From Armillaria gallica (Eukaryota; Basidiomycota; Agaricomycetes; Agaricales; Physalacriaceae), in assembly GCA_037576215.1 (NCBI GenBank), contig JBANDB010000010.1, positions 1-64,000 on the forward strand: a stretch of 64,000 bases of DNA, read 5' to 3'. A program made the translations under genes and the position numbers. The notes below the pieces were generated by a model. The model saw only the letters and a list, made by a program, of their open reading frames with translations. It was not told the DNA's origin and searched no databases. Of the stretch, positions 1 to 10,870 are shown piece after piece. The number at the start of each line of letters is the position of its first letter. The stretch's first letter is position 1.

Positions 1-266
1 TACAGGGTACAGACACGGTACAGACACAAAAGTTAAGTCCAAACGCATAATGAGCACAGGAGCCTAGATACTAACTGTGAAAAGGAATTTTGAGGAAAAC
101 GGCTACATAGACAACGGTCTAATAACAGTGACGAGGAGCTTCGCGTATCAGAATAGAGGGGGAAAATGTCCACGGTACACATTCACAGAGATAGATCTGA
201 CATCTACCCTTAATTACATTAGAAGTAGATGGCAGATGATGGGATCTATACCGTATCAATGAACTG

Positions 267-1377
267 TCATGATGAGTTGTCGCCCTTCTTGGCCAGCATG
301 TCGATCTCTGCATCTGATAGCCCAACTAGGCGTTGCAGAAGATAATCAACCTGTGAACAAATTAGAACCGGGTATGTTCCACAGATAACAGACAGATTTA
401 CCTCGACCTCTTTCGTCAGCGGGATAATAAAACTCTCGTAAAGTTCCACCACACCAGCAACGTCAATTTTGGATGCCCCGTTCACGGAGCCGTTGGCCAA
501 TTGAGCAGTGCCATCGGAGGCGAAGTCCTGAGCGTACGTCTCTGCCTTCTTCTGCAGCCGGACCAACAGCTTGCGCTCGACTTCTGGTTTTGTTATGAGT
601 GCTTCCAATGCCGGGCGGTCGGGTTTCAGGATGTGCGGGATGAACGCAGCAGGATCCTGGATGAACTTGGATTCGGAGACGAATTTGCCTAATCGGAGGT
701 GTCAGGACGAAAGGTGGCTACTAGCATAGAGCGGTACCGTAGTGAACCCTTTTGCTGATTGCCTGCAAAATTTCGATATCGATTGTTGCAGCGCTTCCAT
801 AATTGCCGTCATCTTCATACTCTTCGTCTCCGACGATTCCCTTGGCCCGTTTTGAGGCCGCAAGGAGTAAGGTAGCGTGCCGAGTTATCCGGGGGACGAT
901 GGTGCGCGTGTAGAATGAAAGGATGGATGGATTAACGTTGATTTTATTCGGGTATAGGATTTGTGGGAAGGATAGGGGTGGTATAATGGGTTCTGGCAGG
1001 TCGCTTGAGAAGGGGTATTCGTCTGGGCTGAGAAAGAGAAATGGGTATATGGAATGATAAGAACAAGGGGATACGGACCTAGTATACCTTCTTGCTTTAG
1101 CTGATAGATTGATGATGATAAGCGACTGGAACCCCTTTTGGTAACACAGGTGCTCACCATGGAACGTCTCGGTCTCCTTGAGGAACCACTCTAGCCAGCT
1201 ACCGTTGAAACCGATATCCTGTAGTTCCTTGAATGCACCACGCTGATACATGCGAGCATTGTGAACAAACTGGGCCCGTTCGATAAGGGAGAAGATGATG
1301 GTATCCTCTAGTCTGACCAGGACCGAACGAATGTGGTCCAACGACAATGGATTGCCGACGGTGAGGTTCGACTGCAT
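267..1377 (-). CDS. ARO7: Chorismate mutase, fungal AroQ type
   Basis: Cytosolic chorismate mutase converts chorismate to prephenate, the entry to phenylalanine and tyrosine synthesis. Five exons (1377-1158, 1100-1079, 1027-738, 688-402, 350-267) join in frame to a 300-residue protein; the yeast enzyme has 256. Recognisable blocks are the N-terminal helix with [20 protein letters not shown], then RRYTSPDEYPF across intron 2, YPQ-like [13 protein letters not shown], the [21 protein letters not shown] helix, KFVSESKF, and the C-terminal [20 protein letters not shown] helix. The ATG at 1377 is chosen because the upstream extension of the open frame begins at GTG. The last intron (51 nt) is a multiple of three and has no stop, so leaving it in would keep the frame. 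The gene is divergent from the coiled-coil gene. Family assignment is firm; regulation by Trp/Tyr, known in yeast, is not visible here. Confidence 0.93.
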
Positions 1378-2268
1378 TTTCGTGGAACTACAGAGCTCAT
1401 CAACTGACTGATCGTGAAATAATAGTGACTTACAGTTCGAAATAGCAAAGTCGAGGTGGCTTTGCACTCCAGTAATCCAAGGTATCGGAACGATGTAGTT
1501 AAATAATCAGTTGGAGCCGAAATTACCGTGAGCGCTGAAGGAGTTGAGAGCGGTGTTTCGGCCGCGGCTCTATCGGCCGTCACCGATCAGAGACCGCGAT
1601 CGAGAAAAGTACTTTGAATGTAACGGATGTGCCTATGGAGGACAGAAATCAGCGCCCACGCTACCAAACAATGCTCTCGCGATAGAACTCTGGCTGACTT
1701 TGAATACGCCGGAGTCTGTGATTCGGGATTCACGGTTGAGTTACTTACGGTATCGCCTTTCAATCGGGTACAAGGTAATATTGCGAGAATCGAAACCTCC
1801 TCTCAAATGTTCGCTCTTTGTGATCGATTCACCCAGGCCGTAAGCTTGTTATGGGACTTTCTCAGCAATCAGGTCAAGTATATTGTTACGGTTTCTTCTG
1901 GGCGATCATAGAGAAATTTCGACACAACAAACTAATTTATAATGTTTCTTCGTAGAATTAGTCTTCCCAAGTCTGCTCGCATTTATGATGTGAAGGTACC
2001 GTGCCGTGTAATGATGAGATGAGATGACGGAATTTGTCCAATTCGATTCCTGAGGGTTTCATGCGACAGTTACGGTGACAAGCGCGGTCAAAGCGTGTTG
2101 GCGAGGCGTACAGCGGAGTTCGGTCCGATTTTCTGTGTTTGCCTATGTATAGCAGCGACCTCCCTTTCATGTCAACCGCCAGCAACAATTCACTGTCTTT
2201 TATCATCGTCGCGTGTTTTGCCACCAAGAATCGCCCTTCCTTGTACATTTATCTCATTTAGAAACATA
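1378..2268. other. Divergent intergenic region between ARO7 and the coiled-coil gene
   Basis: About 890 bp separate the two start codons. Short open frames occur on the plus strand (for example 1544-1843 and 1627-1911) but they overlap each other in different frames, resemble no family I know, and have no visible splice partners. I treat the stretch as two promoters placed back to back. Confidence 0.45.
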
Positions 2269-3055
2269 ATGAGGCGATCCCAAAGTGTACGAAACCAACC
2301 ACGCCCATCTCTAGCCCTAATATCCGATGATCTTGGTGTTCTCAGAGAAGGCGACGAGTCGAATGAGGACGTCCTCCGAAAGCAACTGATTGAGAAAGAC
2401 AGAGAGTGTGATCGGGTTAGTTGCCTTTCTGTCACCGTACAATTTGTCAGCTTATTTGCATTGTCCAGTTACAGACCCAAGTTCAGCAACTCCAGGCTCA
2501 GCTTGCTCAAAGGCCGTCATTAGAAACAATCCAGGAGCTGCAAAAAGATCATAAGAACTTGGAACTACTTCTTCAAGGGACGCAGAGAGAGAATGAACGT
2601 TGCATGGCTGACATCGACAGGTACGTTTGCACGCAAGGCGCATCGTCCTCGCTGACACGGCTCACAGAGGAAAGACGCGTGAAAAAATGCTGGAACGCGA
2701 ACTTGCCCGGCTGGCGGGGGACAATTGGCAGGTAAGGGATCTTTATTTTTTGCATATAAAATGTCCCCAATGGCTCATCTTTCTGCAGGCAGCACTAGAC
2801 ATCACGCCGAGTTCATCGTTCCAGCCGCGTGCCACTCTTCACGGGCATCGTCATTCGCCTGCTCCTGCCGCATCCGATGCCAATGGTGACGTAAACAATG
2901 CGGCGCTGTTAGCGCGTCTTGATCAGATCCGTTTGACCGTTTTGGGAATGGAGCAGAGGACCTCGCTGAGAGAGGAGAAGCTCAACAAGAATATCGAAAT
3001 GGCGGAAGCAGAAGCTCGAAAGTATGAAGATATATCCAAGTCTTTGGCTGCGTAG
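2269..3055 (+). CDS. Small coiled-coil protein, function unknown
   Basis: Four exons (2269-2415, 2469-2620, 2668-2731, 2789-3055) join in phase to a 209-residue protein. Residues about 35-120 are a continuous heptad-rich, Gln/Glu/Lys-rich coiled coil (LQTQVQQLQAQLAQ, ENERCMADIDR, EKMLERELARLAG). A Pro/Ser/His-rich linker follows, then a second helix ending EAEARKYEDISKSLAA. There is no membrane segment and no catalytic motif. I do not recognise an orthologue. The layout fits a cytoskeletal or scaffold protein, but that is only inference. Stop codon and intron phases all agree, so the gene model is better supported than any function. Confidence 0.72.
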
Positions 3056-3516
3056 GAAGGTCTGTTGGTCACGATTCATCAACGATACTACACGATACTG
3101 TTACACTATCATTTCAGACCACAGTCTATTTGTATCATAGCACCCGCAACGTTGGATCTAACGACAATCTGTATATAAGAGCCTGTATATTACTTATGTT
3201 TGTTCGAGTGACCGAAGGGTAGTGAGATCAGATTTCTGGCGTTTCCTGGCCTGTCGTGCCCATAAAAAGGTCTTGGGTAGTCTTGGGTGCGTGTCAAACG
3301 TTTTCAAATTATCCTTCATCGAGTTCTGATTGAAAGGCCAATACCAGGATCTGGATTATGACAATCCTATGAGTCATTGGATGATTGCTTGAAATATAAT
3401 CCCGCCTTTGGTAATGTCTCAATGGAATTTATTGGGGTCCTTCCTATGGCACTCCGATACTCCACCGACGTGGGAACCGTATTTGTGTTTTGCCCCGGGA
3501 AATTCCTTTGACTGCC
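3056..3516. other. Intergenic region upstream of THI4
   Basis: No coding potential that I can support on either strand. The large open frame on the minus strand (3367-4731) is antisense to THI4. A TPP-riboswitch-like phrase at 3346-3361 was considered and set aside (see rejected items). Confidence 0.4.
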
Positions 3517-3523
3517 TATATAA
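3517..3523 (+). promoter_or_regulatory. TATA box of THI4
   Basis: TATATAA lies 33 nt before the THI4 ATG at 3556 and is followed by a C-rich stretch. If transcription starts about 25-30 nt downstream of the box, the 5' leader is only about 10 nt or less. This fits a strongly expressed gene with an unusually short leader and leaves no room for a leader riboswitch in the mature transcript. Confidence 0.6.
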
Positions 3524-3555
3524 CCCCGGGATACTTCTTGGAAAGATCTCTCACC

Positions 3556-4669
<1,114 letters not shown>

Positions 4670-4802
4670 GCGGAATGAATATATAACTGTAAATTGCACC
4701 TGTACTGTACCAAGAGAATTCTTTCAAACACGTTCGATCATCATCACACGCGATCGTAATCGATGACGCGTTCAACCCTTACCTAACTTGATACAGACGA
4801 CC

Positions 4803-5549
4803 ATGGGTATGGAATTACCTTCGCCCGACAGCCCTAGGGAGCAAGTCCGTGTCCTGATGGGCCGGAAATCCGACATCGAGGCGGAACTGGAGACCCAGTT
4901 GTCTATTCTGAAGGCAAACTCGTCGACGCTGCATTCCCCTCTGGTCGACTCAGACGGGTTCCCTCGAGCCGACATCGACATATACGCGGTACGGGGCGCA
5001 CGGATACGAATCATCGAGCTGAGGAATGATCTAGAAGCATTGATGAACGAGATTGGGAAGAAGTTGGAGAGCGTATATGACCCGAGCCTGGTCACTCAAG
5101 ATTTGGAATCGTCTGCTGACACTCCTTTTGCAAGAGTTGATGGAGTGGCTCCAGGAAGCCCGGCGGCGGATGCAGTGCGCGCGTTCTCTCTGTTCGAGTG
5201 TGATGCCTTGTTAATTGTTGTATTCCACTAGGGTTTGAAGCGCGAAGATCTCATCGTGAAATTTGGTTCACTCACGAGTCCAACATCTCTACAAGCTGTA
5301 GCGGAAGTCGTAGGAGCCAATGAAAACGTCGGCTCTGATTCTAGTTCTGCCCTTATATTGTCTGATGCCTATATAGCGGAGTATTTCAATCAGAGCTCTT
5401 CGAGATGGTCAGCCGGTTTTCTTCAGCCTAACACCGAGAAAAGGCTGGGGTGGACGAGGGATGCTCGGGTATGTTGTCACGTTCTTTACGTTTCTTCATT
5501 CAATAGCTGTTCCTTCAGTTGCCACATTGTGCCATACACAGCGTCATGA
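4803..5549 (+). CDS. NAS2: 26S proteasome assembly chaperone Nas2 / PSMD9 (p27)
   Basis: Chaperone that holds the Rpt4-Rpt5 ATPase pair during assembly of the 19S base. Exons 4803-5174, 5232-5327, 5377-5468 and 5519-5549 join in frame to 196 residues. The N-terminal helical domain (about 8-95: REQVRVLMGRKSDIEAELE and the ADIDIYAVRGARIRIIELRNDLEAL helix) is followed by a PDZ domain: RVDGVAPGSPAADAGL, DLIVKFGS, the strand RSISIRALRDGQPVFFSL, then LTPRKGWGGRGMLGCHIVPY, the usual ending of this family. The second intron is found only by reframing: the raw open frame runs through it. THI4 lies just upstream on the same strand. Confidence 0.93.
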
Positions 5550-5796
5550 TATTATTCAAGTTGTCCAGTAATGATTGTACCACCAATATATCAAATGAAA
5601 GTCGATCAATTCCCCAGAGTTGCCCTATGGCCAGACTGAGGACTACCAAAAAGTTTCGCGTAGGCGCCAGATTCACAGTAAGTGCCGTTTGGTTTTACTG
5701 CTCACACCGGGACACATGAACAAGGAGGTTTCATACGATTGGAGATACTAATATATATGAACTTTCATAGTAATTGCTAGTAACCCTTCGTTGAGT

Positions 5797-6215
5797 TTAG
5801 TTCATGCACTGGCTGCACTTGCACTCGCCCGCCTCGCCAACGCATCTATACCTGATCGTCAGCGTGAATTTCTTTAGCCCGTATAAAATATTACTCACGC
5901 ATTGCAATTGCTATTGGCTTTAGAGCACTGGCATTGTCCGACCTCGCAAGGGCAGCTGTTTCGATGGGAAGATACTCGTTGACATGCATTGGTAAGGTGT
6001 AAAGTGTATATTACTCACGCATTGCAGGCACACCGGGTGCAGCTAAGGTCCAATGAGCATGTAGTCCGTGCAATAATAAACAAAAGATACTCACGCAGAG
6101 CAGCTGCACGATGCGGCTGCACAAGCCCGAGTAACTGGAACTTGGGTGTTCTGGAAAACGCTGGCAGTGAGGTCAAGGCAGAAGACATAGATCGAAGAGG
6201 ACGCACGGTGTACAT
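5797..6215 (-). CDS. Metallothionein, cysteine-rich, five exons
   Basis: Five short exons on the minus strand (6215-6207, 6150-6095, 6042-6019, 5955-5899, 5845-5797) join in frame to 64 residues with 15 cysteines, mostly as CxC pairs (SCSC, CAC, CPC, CQC, CKC), ending SQCMN. There are no aromatic residues after the start. Such proteins bind Cu(I), Zn or Cd in the cytosol. The four exons after the first are joined at Ala codons split after GC, and three of the donors read GC|GTGAGT, which suggests growth by exon duplication. A TATA box at 6293-6300 (minus) and three copies of a 17 bp element further upstream support the strand and the start. The 9-nt first exon is the least certain part. No single open frame shows this gene. 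Confidence 0.78.
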
Positions 6216-6292
6216 AAGTATTGTGGTTAATGGTTGAGTTTCGACGGTGAATGTTAGTGGTACTTTCTGGGACAACTTGCAAGTCGAGGGGC

Positions 6293-6300
6293 CTTATATA
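6293..6300 (-). promoter_or_regulatory. TATA box of the metallothionein gene
   Basis: TATATAAG on the minus strand, about 78 nt before the proposed ATG at 6215. Confidence 0.6.
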
Positions 6301-6328
6301 TGGTTTTTGGGACAATAGTAATCAATAC

Positions 6329-6446
6329 ATCCACTAAATCGCGCATGCATGACTGCATCCATAAAATCACGCAGTTACCAATCAAGTGACGCGCGTTGAC
6401 TCGAGCCTCTTGGTATTACTAACACAACAGTCCAATAAATCGCGCA
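6329..6446 (-). promoter_or_regulatory. Three copies of a 17 bp element upstream of the metallothionein
   Basis: Plus-strand copies are atccactaaatcgcgca (6329-6345), atccataaaatcacgca (6357-6373) and gtccaataaatcgcgca (6430-6446). Read toward the gene the shared core is TGCGYGATTTWRTGGA. They lie about 30-150 bp upstream of the TATA box. The core resembles no metal-response element I can name with certainty, though metal-responsive sites in other kingdoms also carry a TGCRC core. A metal-responsive operator is the inference. Confidence 0.6.
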
Positions 6447-6535
6447 TGTCACTTGTATTCACAAAAAGCGCCTACGTGGGTAATTCAATCCAGCAAAGTT
6501 CAGAGTCAACTCCAAATGTGTTTAGGGACGAGACG

Positions 6536-8681
6536 CTACATTTTGGCTCTAGACTTCCCAAATACAATTGCAGCATTTGCAGCCTCTCTTTCAGCGGTTG
6601 CGGCCTGGATGATCTTAACATCGTGTACCGCGGTCAACAATCCGCCCTCCAGTACCCATCTTGTGAAAACCTCTGAGTCCGTCTGTGCTTCGTCCTGATT
6701 AGTCGTGTGTGACCATATCGCGTGTTCCAGAAGGAACAGACTGGATGCTACGTTCCCGAGTAGAATCAAAGCGTGTTTAGGCATGAGAGTCGGGATTGGA
6801 GGCTTGTAGGCTGAAACTGCGCAATCTATAGAGCGCCGCAACGTATCCAAGGCATCTAGGATACGAACTCTAAGATCATCTGGGCAAGAAATCATCACCG
6901 ACTGCGCCCACTATTGGACGCTAAGCAATTCTGCTTGTCTACGAGTCTGTTGTGGCTTACCGCTGTGAAGGCTGAGAGTACCAGAGGGTCTCTGACCGCT
7001 CGTACAACATCCAAGGACAGCACTGTCGGAGTCCCTTCCCATATCCTAGTATAACAGACATGAGCAACGCGTGTATGCAAGTTGGCGGCATTGTATGACT
7101 GACTTTTCCACTAGGCCATCTCTGATAAGCCTCCCTATCTGGTTCTCTTCCATATAGCCTGCACCGCCAAGGGCAGTCATGGCTTCTTCCATCGCCCCAC
7201 ATGCCCTTTCCGCATTGAAGGCCTTTACCGTCGGCGTCAACATCCTCAGCATCCTCTCTTCTTCCGGCGTAGCCACTTGGCATTCGGCTTTACCCAATAG
7301 TCGAATAACACCAAAGGTGAAATGCGTGAGGGCTCTGTACGTCAAGCTGATAGTCACTAGCTGCGCTACATGCAACGGCGTATCTCGCAAGAGCATTGTC
7401 CCGCTTTGAATTCGACGTACGTCCGCGTAAGACGTAGCGATAGCAAGACATCGTCGCAGACCACTAAGAGACCCTATGGAAGACCATACACGGGTGATGT
7501 TTAGGACAGGAGTTATGTTTTTGACGCCTTGGTTGAGTTCACCGATAAGATACGCCTCTGAGCCTTCGAGCGAGAGTTCGGCAGTGGGTAAGGCATGCGT
7601 GCCAATTTTTTCCTTCAAACGATGCAGGTATACCTTATTACTGGTTGCGTCAGGACGATGACCTGAAGGATGGCGGAGAAACGGTACACGCAGGGGAACG
7701 AGAAACAGAGAAAGACCCCGTGATCCATCTTCGGGTTTACCGGTTCTCGCAAGTGCCACGGCAAAGTCGCTTTCCGTAGCACTAGAGAACCACTTAAAGC
7801 CGTTTAGGGAATACTGTGACCCGAGTATATGCTCCGTCCCAGTAGAAGACGCCGCAGTTTCTGTTTGAGAAACATCCGAGCCCCCCGGTCGCTGAGAATG
7901 CCGCCGCTACGTTAGTCGAAAGACGGAAGCGGACTGAAATTCGGGCTTACCTCAGTCATCCATTGACCAGATACATATGCTAAGGAAGGGTCCCGGCTAA
8001 TGAGACGCGGAAACACATGCTTCTGCATGCCCTTTGTACCCATCAGTTCAATGACTCTGGCTGCACCATCGGTCATACTCAATGGACAAAAGACCTTTCC
8101 AAAAAGTTAATCGTGCTCAATGTCAGAGAGATTGTATACCATGTGTCCATCTCCGCCCATCACCGTGGCTTTTGCAAAGCCATAAATCCGACTGTATTCA
8201 CCATACGTGCGTTCGTAGAAGATGCCAGGAAGTCCCTCGCGCTGGGCGATAGCTGTGAGTTTGCGGAATCCCTCGCTAGTTCGAAGCTCGTTAACACGGC
8301 GACCCCATTGATCATATTGGACGAGCTGGGGGTTGAATACACGAGGACCCCATGCTCTTATATCTATGAAATCTTGTAACATAGCATAAACGATGTTAAC
8401 AAGTCAACGTACTGGTAACCACTTCTTCACCGAAGCGAACAAGATCAGGCTGAACATCCTTCTGTACACTGGACACCCATGAGCAACGATAAGACCGGAA
8501 CTTACGGCTCAAAATCTGTACTCACTCTGCCGGAAGAATCCTCTTCAAAAGAGAGGGCAATACCGGATCCGTAAGGAAAGCATTTCCTTCAACATAAGGA
8601 GGCTGGAAAGATGAAGTGAACTAAGATCGAGGAAACTGCACAAATTCTACAGGCCTGCTGGAATCCTTCTTCGATACGCAT
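6536..8681 (-). CDS. AidB-like acyl-CoA dehydrogenase family protein
   Basis: FAD-dependent acyl-CoA dehydrogenase fold, with closest resemblance to the AidB/fungal branch. Exons from the 5' end: about 8681-8655, 8602-8526, 8468-8413, 8363-8140, 8094-7951, 7891-7104, 7045-6961, 6901-6536; together about 588 residues. Signposts are the middle-domain YVSGQWMTE and RPGGSDVSQTET (flavin/substrate side), FKWFSSATESDFAVALART, NITRVWSSIG, MTALGGAGYMEENQIGRL and IWEGTPTVLSLDVVR near the C-terminus. All junctions from the second exon onward keep frame. The first is unresolved: the peptide MRIEEGFQQ fits the family N-terminus but reaches the next exon only with a GC donor. Substrate unknown; peroxisomal or mitochondrial targeting is not obvious. 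Confidence 0.85.
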
Positions 8682-9131
8682 GATGTGAGTCCGGTAACAA
8701 GATCAGATATCGAACATATACTAGTATATGGGCGCTTGTAGGGTTTCCGTGGGAGTCAACATATAAATCAACGGCCAAACATAGGCCCTTTAACATATGA
8801 CAACGCCTGGCGAGGTCTTCCCATGGTCATGGGCTCGTCAAGGGCCCCGGCAAGGACAAACGACGAGACAATGACGTCACTGTATACAGCTTTTTCTTGC
8901 AGCCTAGTGCAGCTTCAAGCAAGGCTAACTCCTCCAGGAAATTGCACACTTATCAGCGATGAATGGGTGTGTGACGGTCTGGCGTCGACATGAGGCGGGG
9001 GGAAAAAAGGGGCCCAGCTTAGTAGGCAGTCGACAGGGTTGAGAAGAAAGAAATGATGCCAAGCCGAAGGTTCTATTTTTGTCAAGAGAATTTACGAACA
9101 CATCCTGATAATTTATCTACATCTTGTGCGA
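8682..9131. other. Intergenic region, promoter of the dehydrogenase
   Basis: Lies between the stop of the oxidoreductase gene (9132) and the start of the dehydrogenase, both on the minus strand. No open frame that I can support. It contains a purine-rich run near 8998-9012. Confidence 0.4.
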
Positions 9132-10870
9132 CTATGAGTCGAAAATGGCCCCAAAGGCGAGTATACCCCGACTCCGGAGGCCATAAATAACCTTCTCTGT
9201 CAGTTTCTGGTTTGAGATAACGCACACACACTCCGGCTTATAATCATCCACCATACGATTCGTGAGCTTGACGATATCAGGCTTCCCATGCTTCCTCGTG
9301 TCTTGAACAATCCAGTCAGATCCGTTCTACGATTAAGAAAACATTGCACATACCGTACACGACTGCACCAGGACTCGCTGCTAATATATCATCCACCAAT
9401 GGGTCCCCAAATGTTGCACGCGTATTGGGTGCCATCCAAAAGAGCCTATGCTCAATCTTACCACTCAGTATATGAGGCGTAAACGGCGCGATACCGCTAC
9501 CAGTTGCGACGAAAAGGACCCGTCGGAATAGAGGCACAATCCGAAGTGCACCACACGTCGGGATACCCCTCACCCAGATCTCCTTCGGTGGATTCGTGAT
9601 CATCTCTGTGGTCCAGTCACCTGCCTGGGATATAATGATCGAGTATCCTGTCACCCCCGGAGCAGCAATGGCTGCAAAACTGTGCCACTCGTTGAGCGGA
9701 TCAGTAGAGAAACGCTGGAAAGAGCCAGGAACAGGATGTGGACCTAAGTGAAACAGAGTCAGAGATTTCCGAGGGATGGGATAAGAAAGACTGACCATAG
9801 TCGACAAAGAGGCGGACAGCGTGGTTGGAGAGGACGACGCTTCGGACAGGAACCTTTTGCAACTTCGTCCAGGGAAGGATCAGGGACCAGCTCAAGACCA
9901 TCATGAGCCAGAATGGAGCAGAGTGCACCAAGGCGTGTCCGAGGGATTTGTCGCCCTTATAATCGTTCGTGAGGACAACGACCTGAAACCAATTCGTCAC
10001 AACGAACGTAGATGGGTGAGTGAAGGAAAAACGCACCTGCGACCAAACTAATGCAGTTGCAGTCCACCCCATGAACCGATGCATACGCTCAAACGCGTCA
10101 TGGTGTTTGATCCGGAATGTGGGGTAAGCAAACACGACGATCCCAACCAAGAAAGCAAGGACAATATATGTCAGCGACACGGTGGCCACTGAAGTCTGTG
10201 AATAAACAGGACATTCATAATCAGGTGAACAATTACTTGAACGACAGACGTACCCCTTTGCCTTGAACAAATTCTCTAGTCGCTTGGACCGCCAGAAGGA
10301 TGAGCCAAACTGTACCCGACACAGCTGCACCAGAATGGACACCTCCATTGTGATACACTCTCGCAGCCGTCTTACGAATGAAGAACGGCCATCTGAGAAA
10401 ACCCATCAGCAAGCCTGCAAGGACTGTTGGGAAACGAGAACTCACGACTGAGGAACAGAACAAGCAACGGCGAAAAGCACGTTTATAACGTGTTCCTGCC
10501 TCATGAGAATAGCAATGAAGATATTCGCAACCGCAACCAGTGCGATCTTCTGAGAATGATATCCGCGTATTGCGTAGGAGATGAAGATACCTATGTTCGT
10601 TAGGAACACGATCGAGAATAGTCGGCGGTAGATAGAGAAGGCCTGCAGCCGTAGATTGCGCACCAGGCGCGGCTGCTTCTTTTCGGGCATTTCATCCTCT
10701 TCGTAGCCATCCCATGGATTGACCTGTTTCTCAGCGTCGAGGACGTTGACCGTTCCCGTGGACTTTTCGGAAGAATGATGAACGACGGTCTCGGTGGGTG
10801 TGTTTGGGAGAGAGGAGGTACTGGTGGAAGCGGAGTGGGTAAGCTCGACTGTATGTGTGTTGGGATCCAT
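9132..10870 (-). CDS. Membrane flavin oxidoreductase, ferric-reductase/TmpA-like
   Basis: Six exons (10870-10446, 10392-10254, 10195-10037, 9982-9796, 9743-9354, 9301-9132) give 489 residues with every phase closed. Residues 1-75 are a polar, Ser/Thr-rich cytosolic tail. Several membrane helices follow (for example FSIVFLTNIGIFISYAI, YIVLAFLVGIVVFAYPTF, LMMVLSWSLILPW) and include a histidine-rich helix (RIKHHDAFERMHRFMGW), as in heme-carrying ferric-reductase-like domains. The C-terminal half looks like an FAD/NAD(P)-binding module: FVATGSGIAPF, DWTTEMI, and VCVISNQKLTEKVIYGLRSRG. It resembles Aspergillus TmpA-type proteins more than classic FRE reductases. Likely an electron-transfer protein of the plasma or internal membrane; donor and acceptor unknown. 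Confidence 0.82.

Noticed and set aside
1544..1911. Plus-strand frames between ARO7 and the coiled-coil gene as a separate gene
   Set aside because: Overlapping frames, no domain, no coherent splice model, and promoter position for both neighbours.
3330..3385. TPP riboswitch upstream of THI4
   Set aside because: AGGATCTGGATTATGAC resembles part of the aptamer core, but the CTGAGA element and pairing stems are missing, and the TATA box at 3517 places the transcript start downstream of it.
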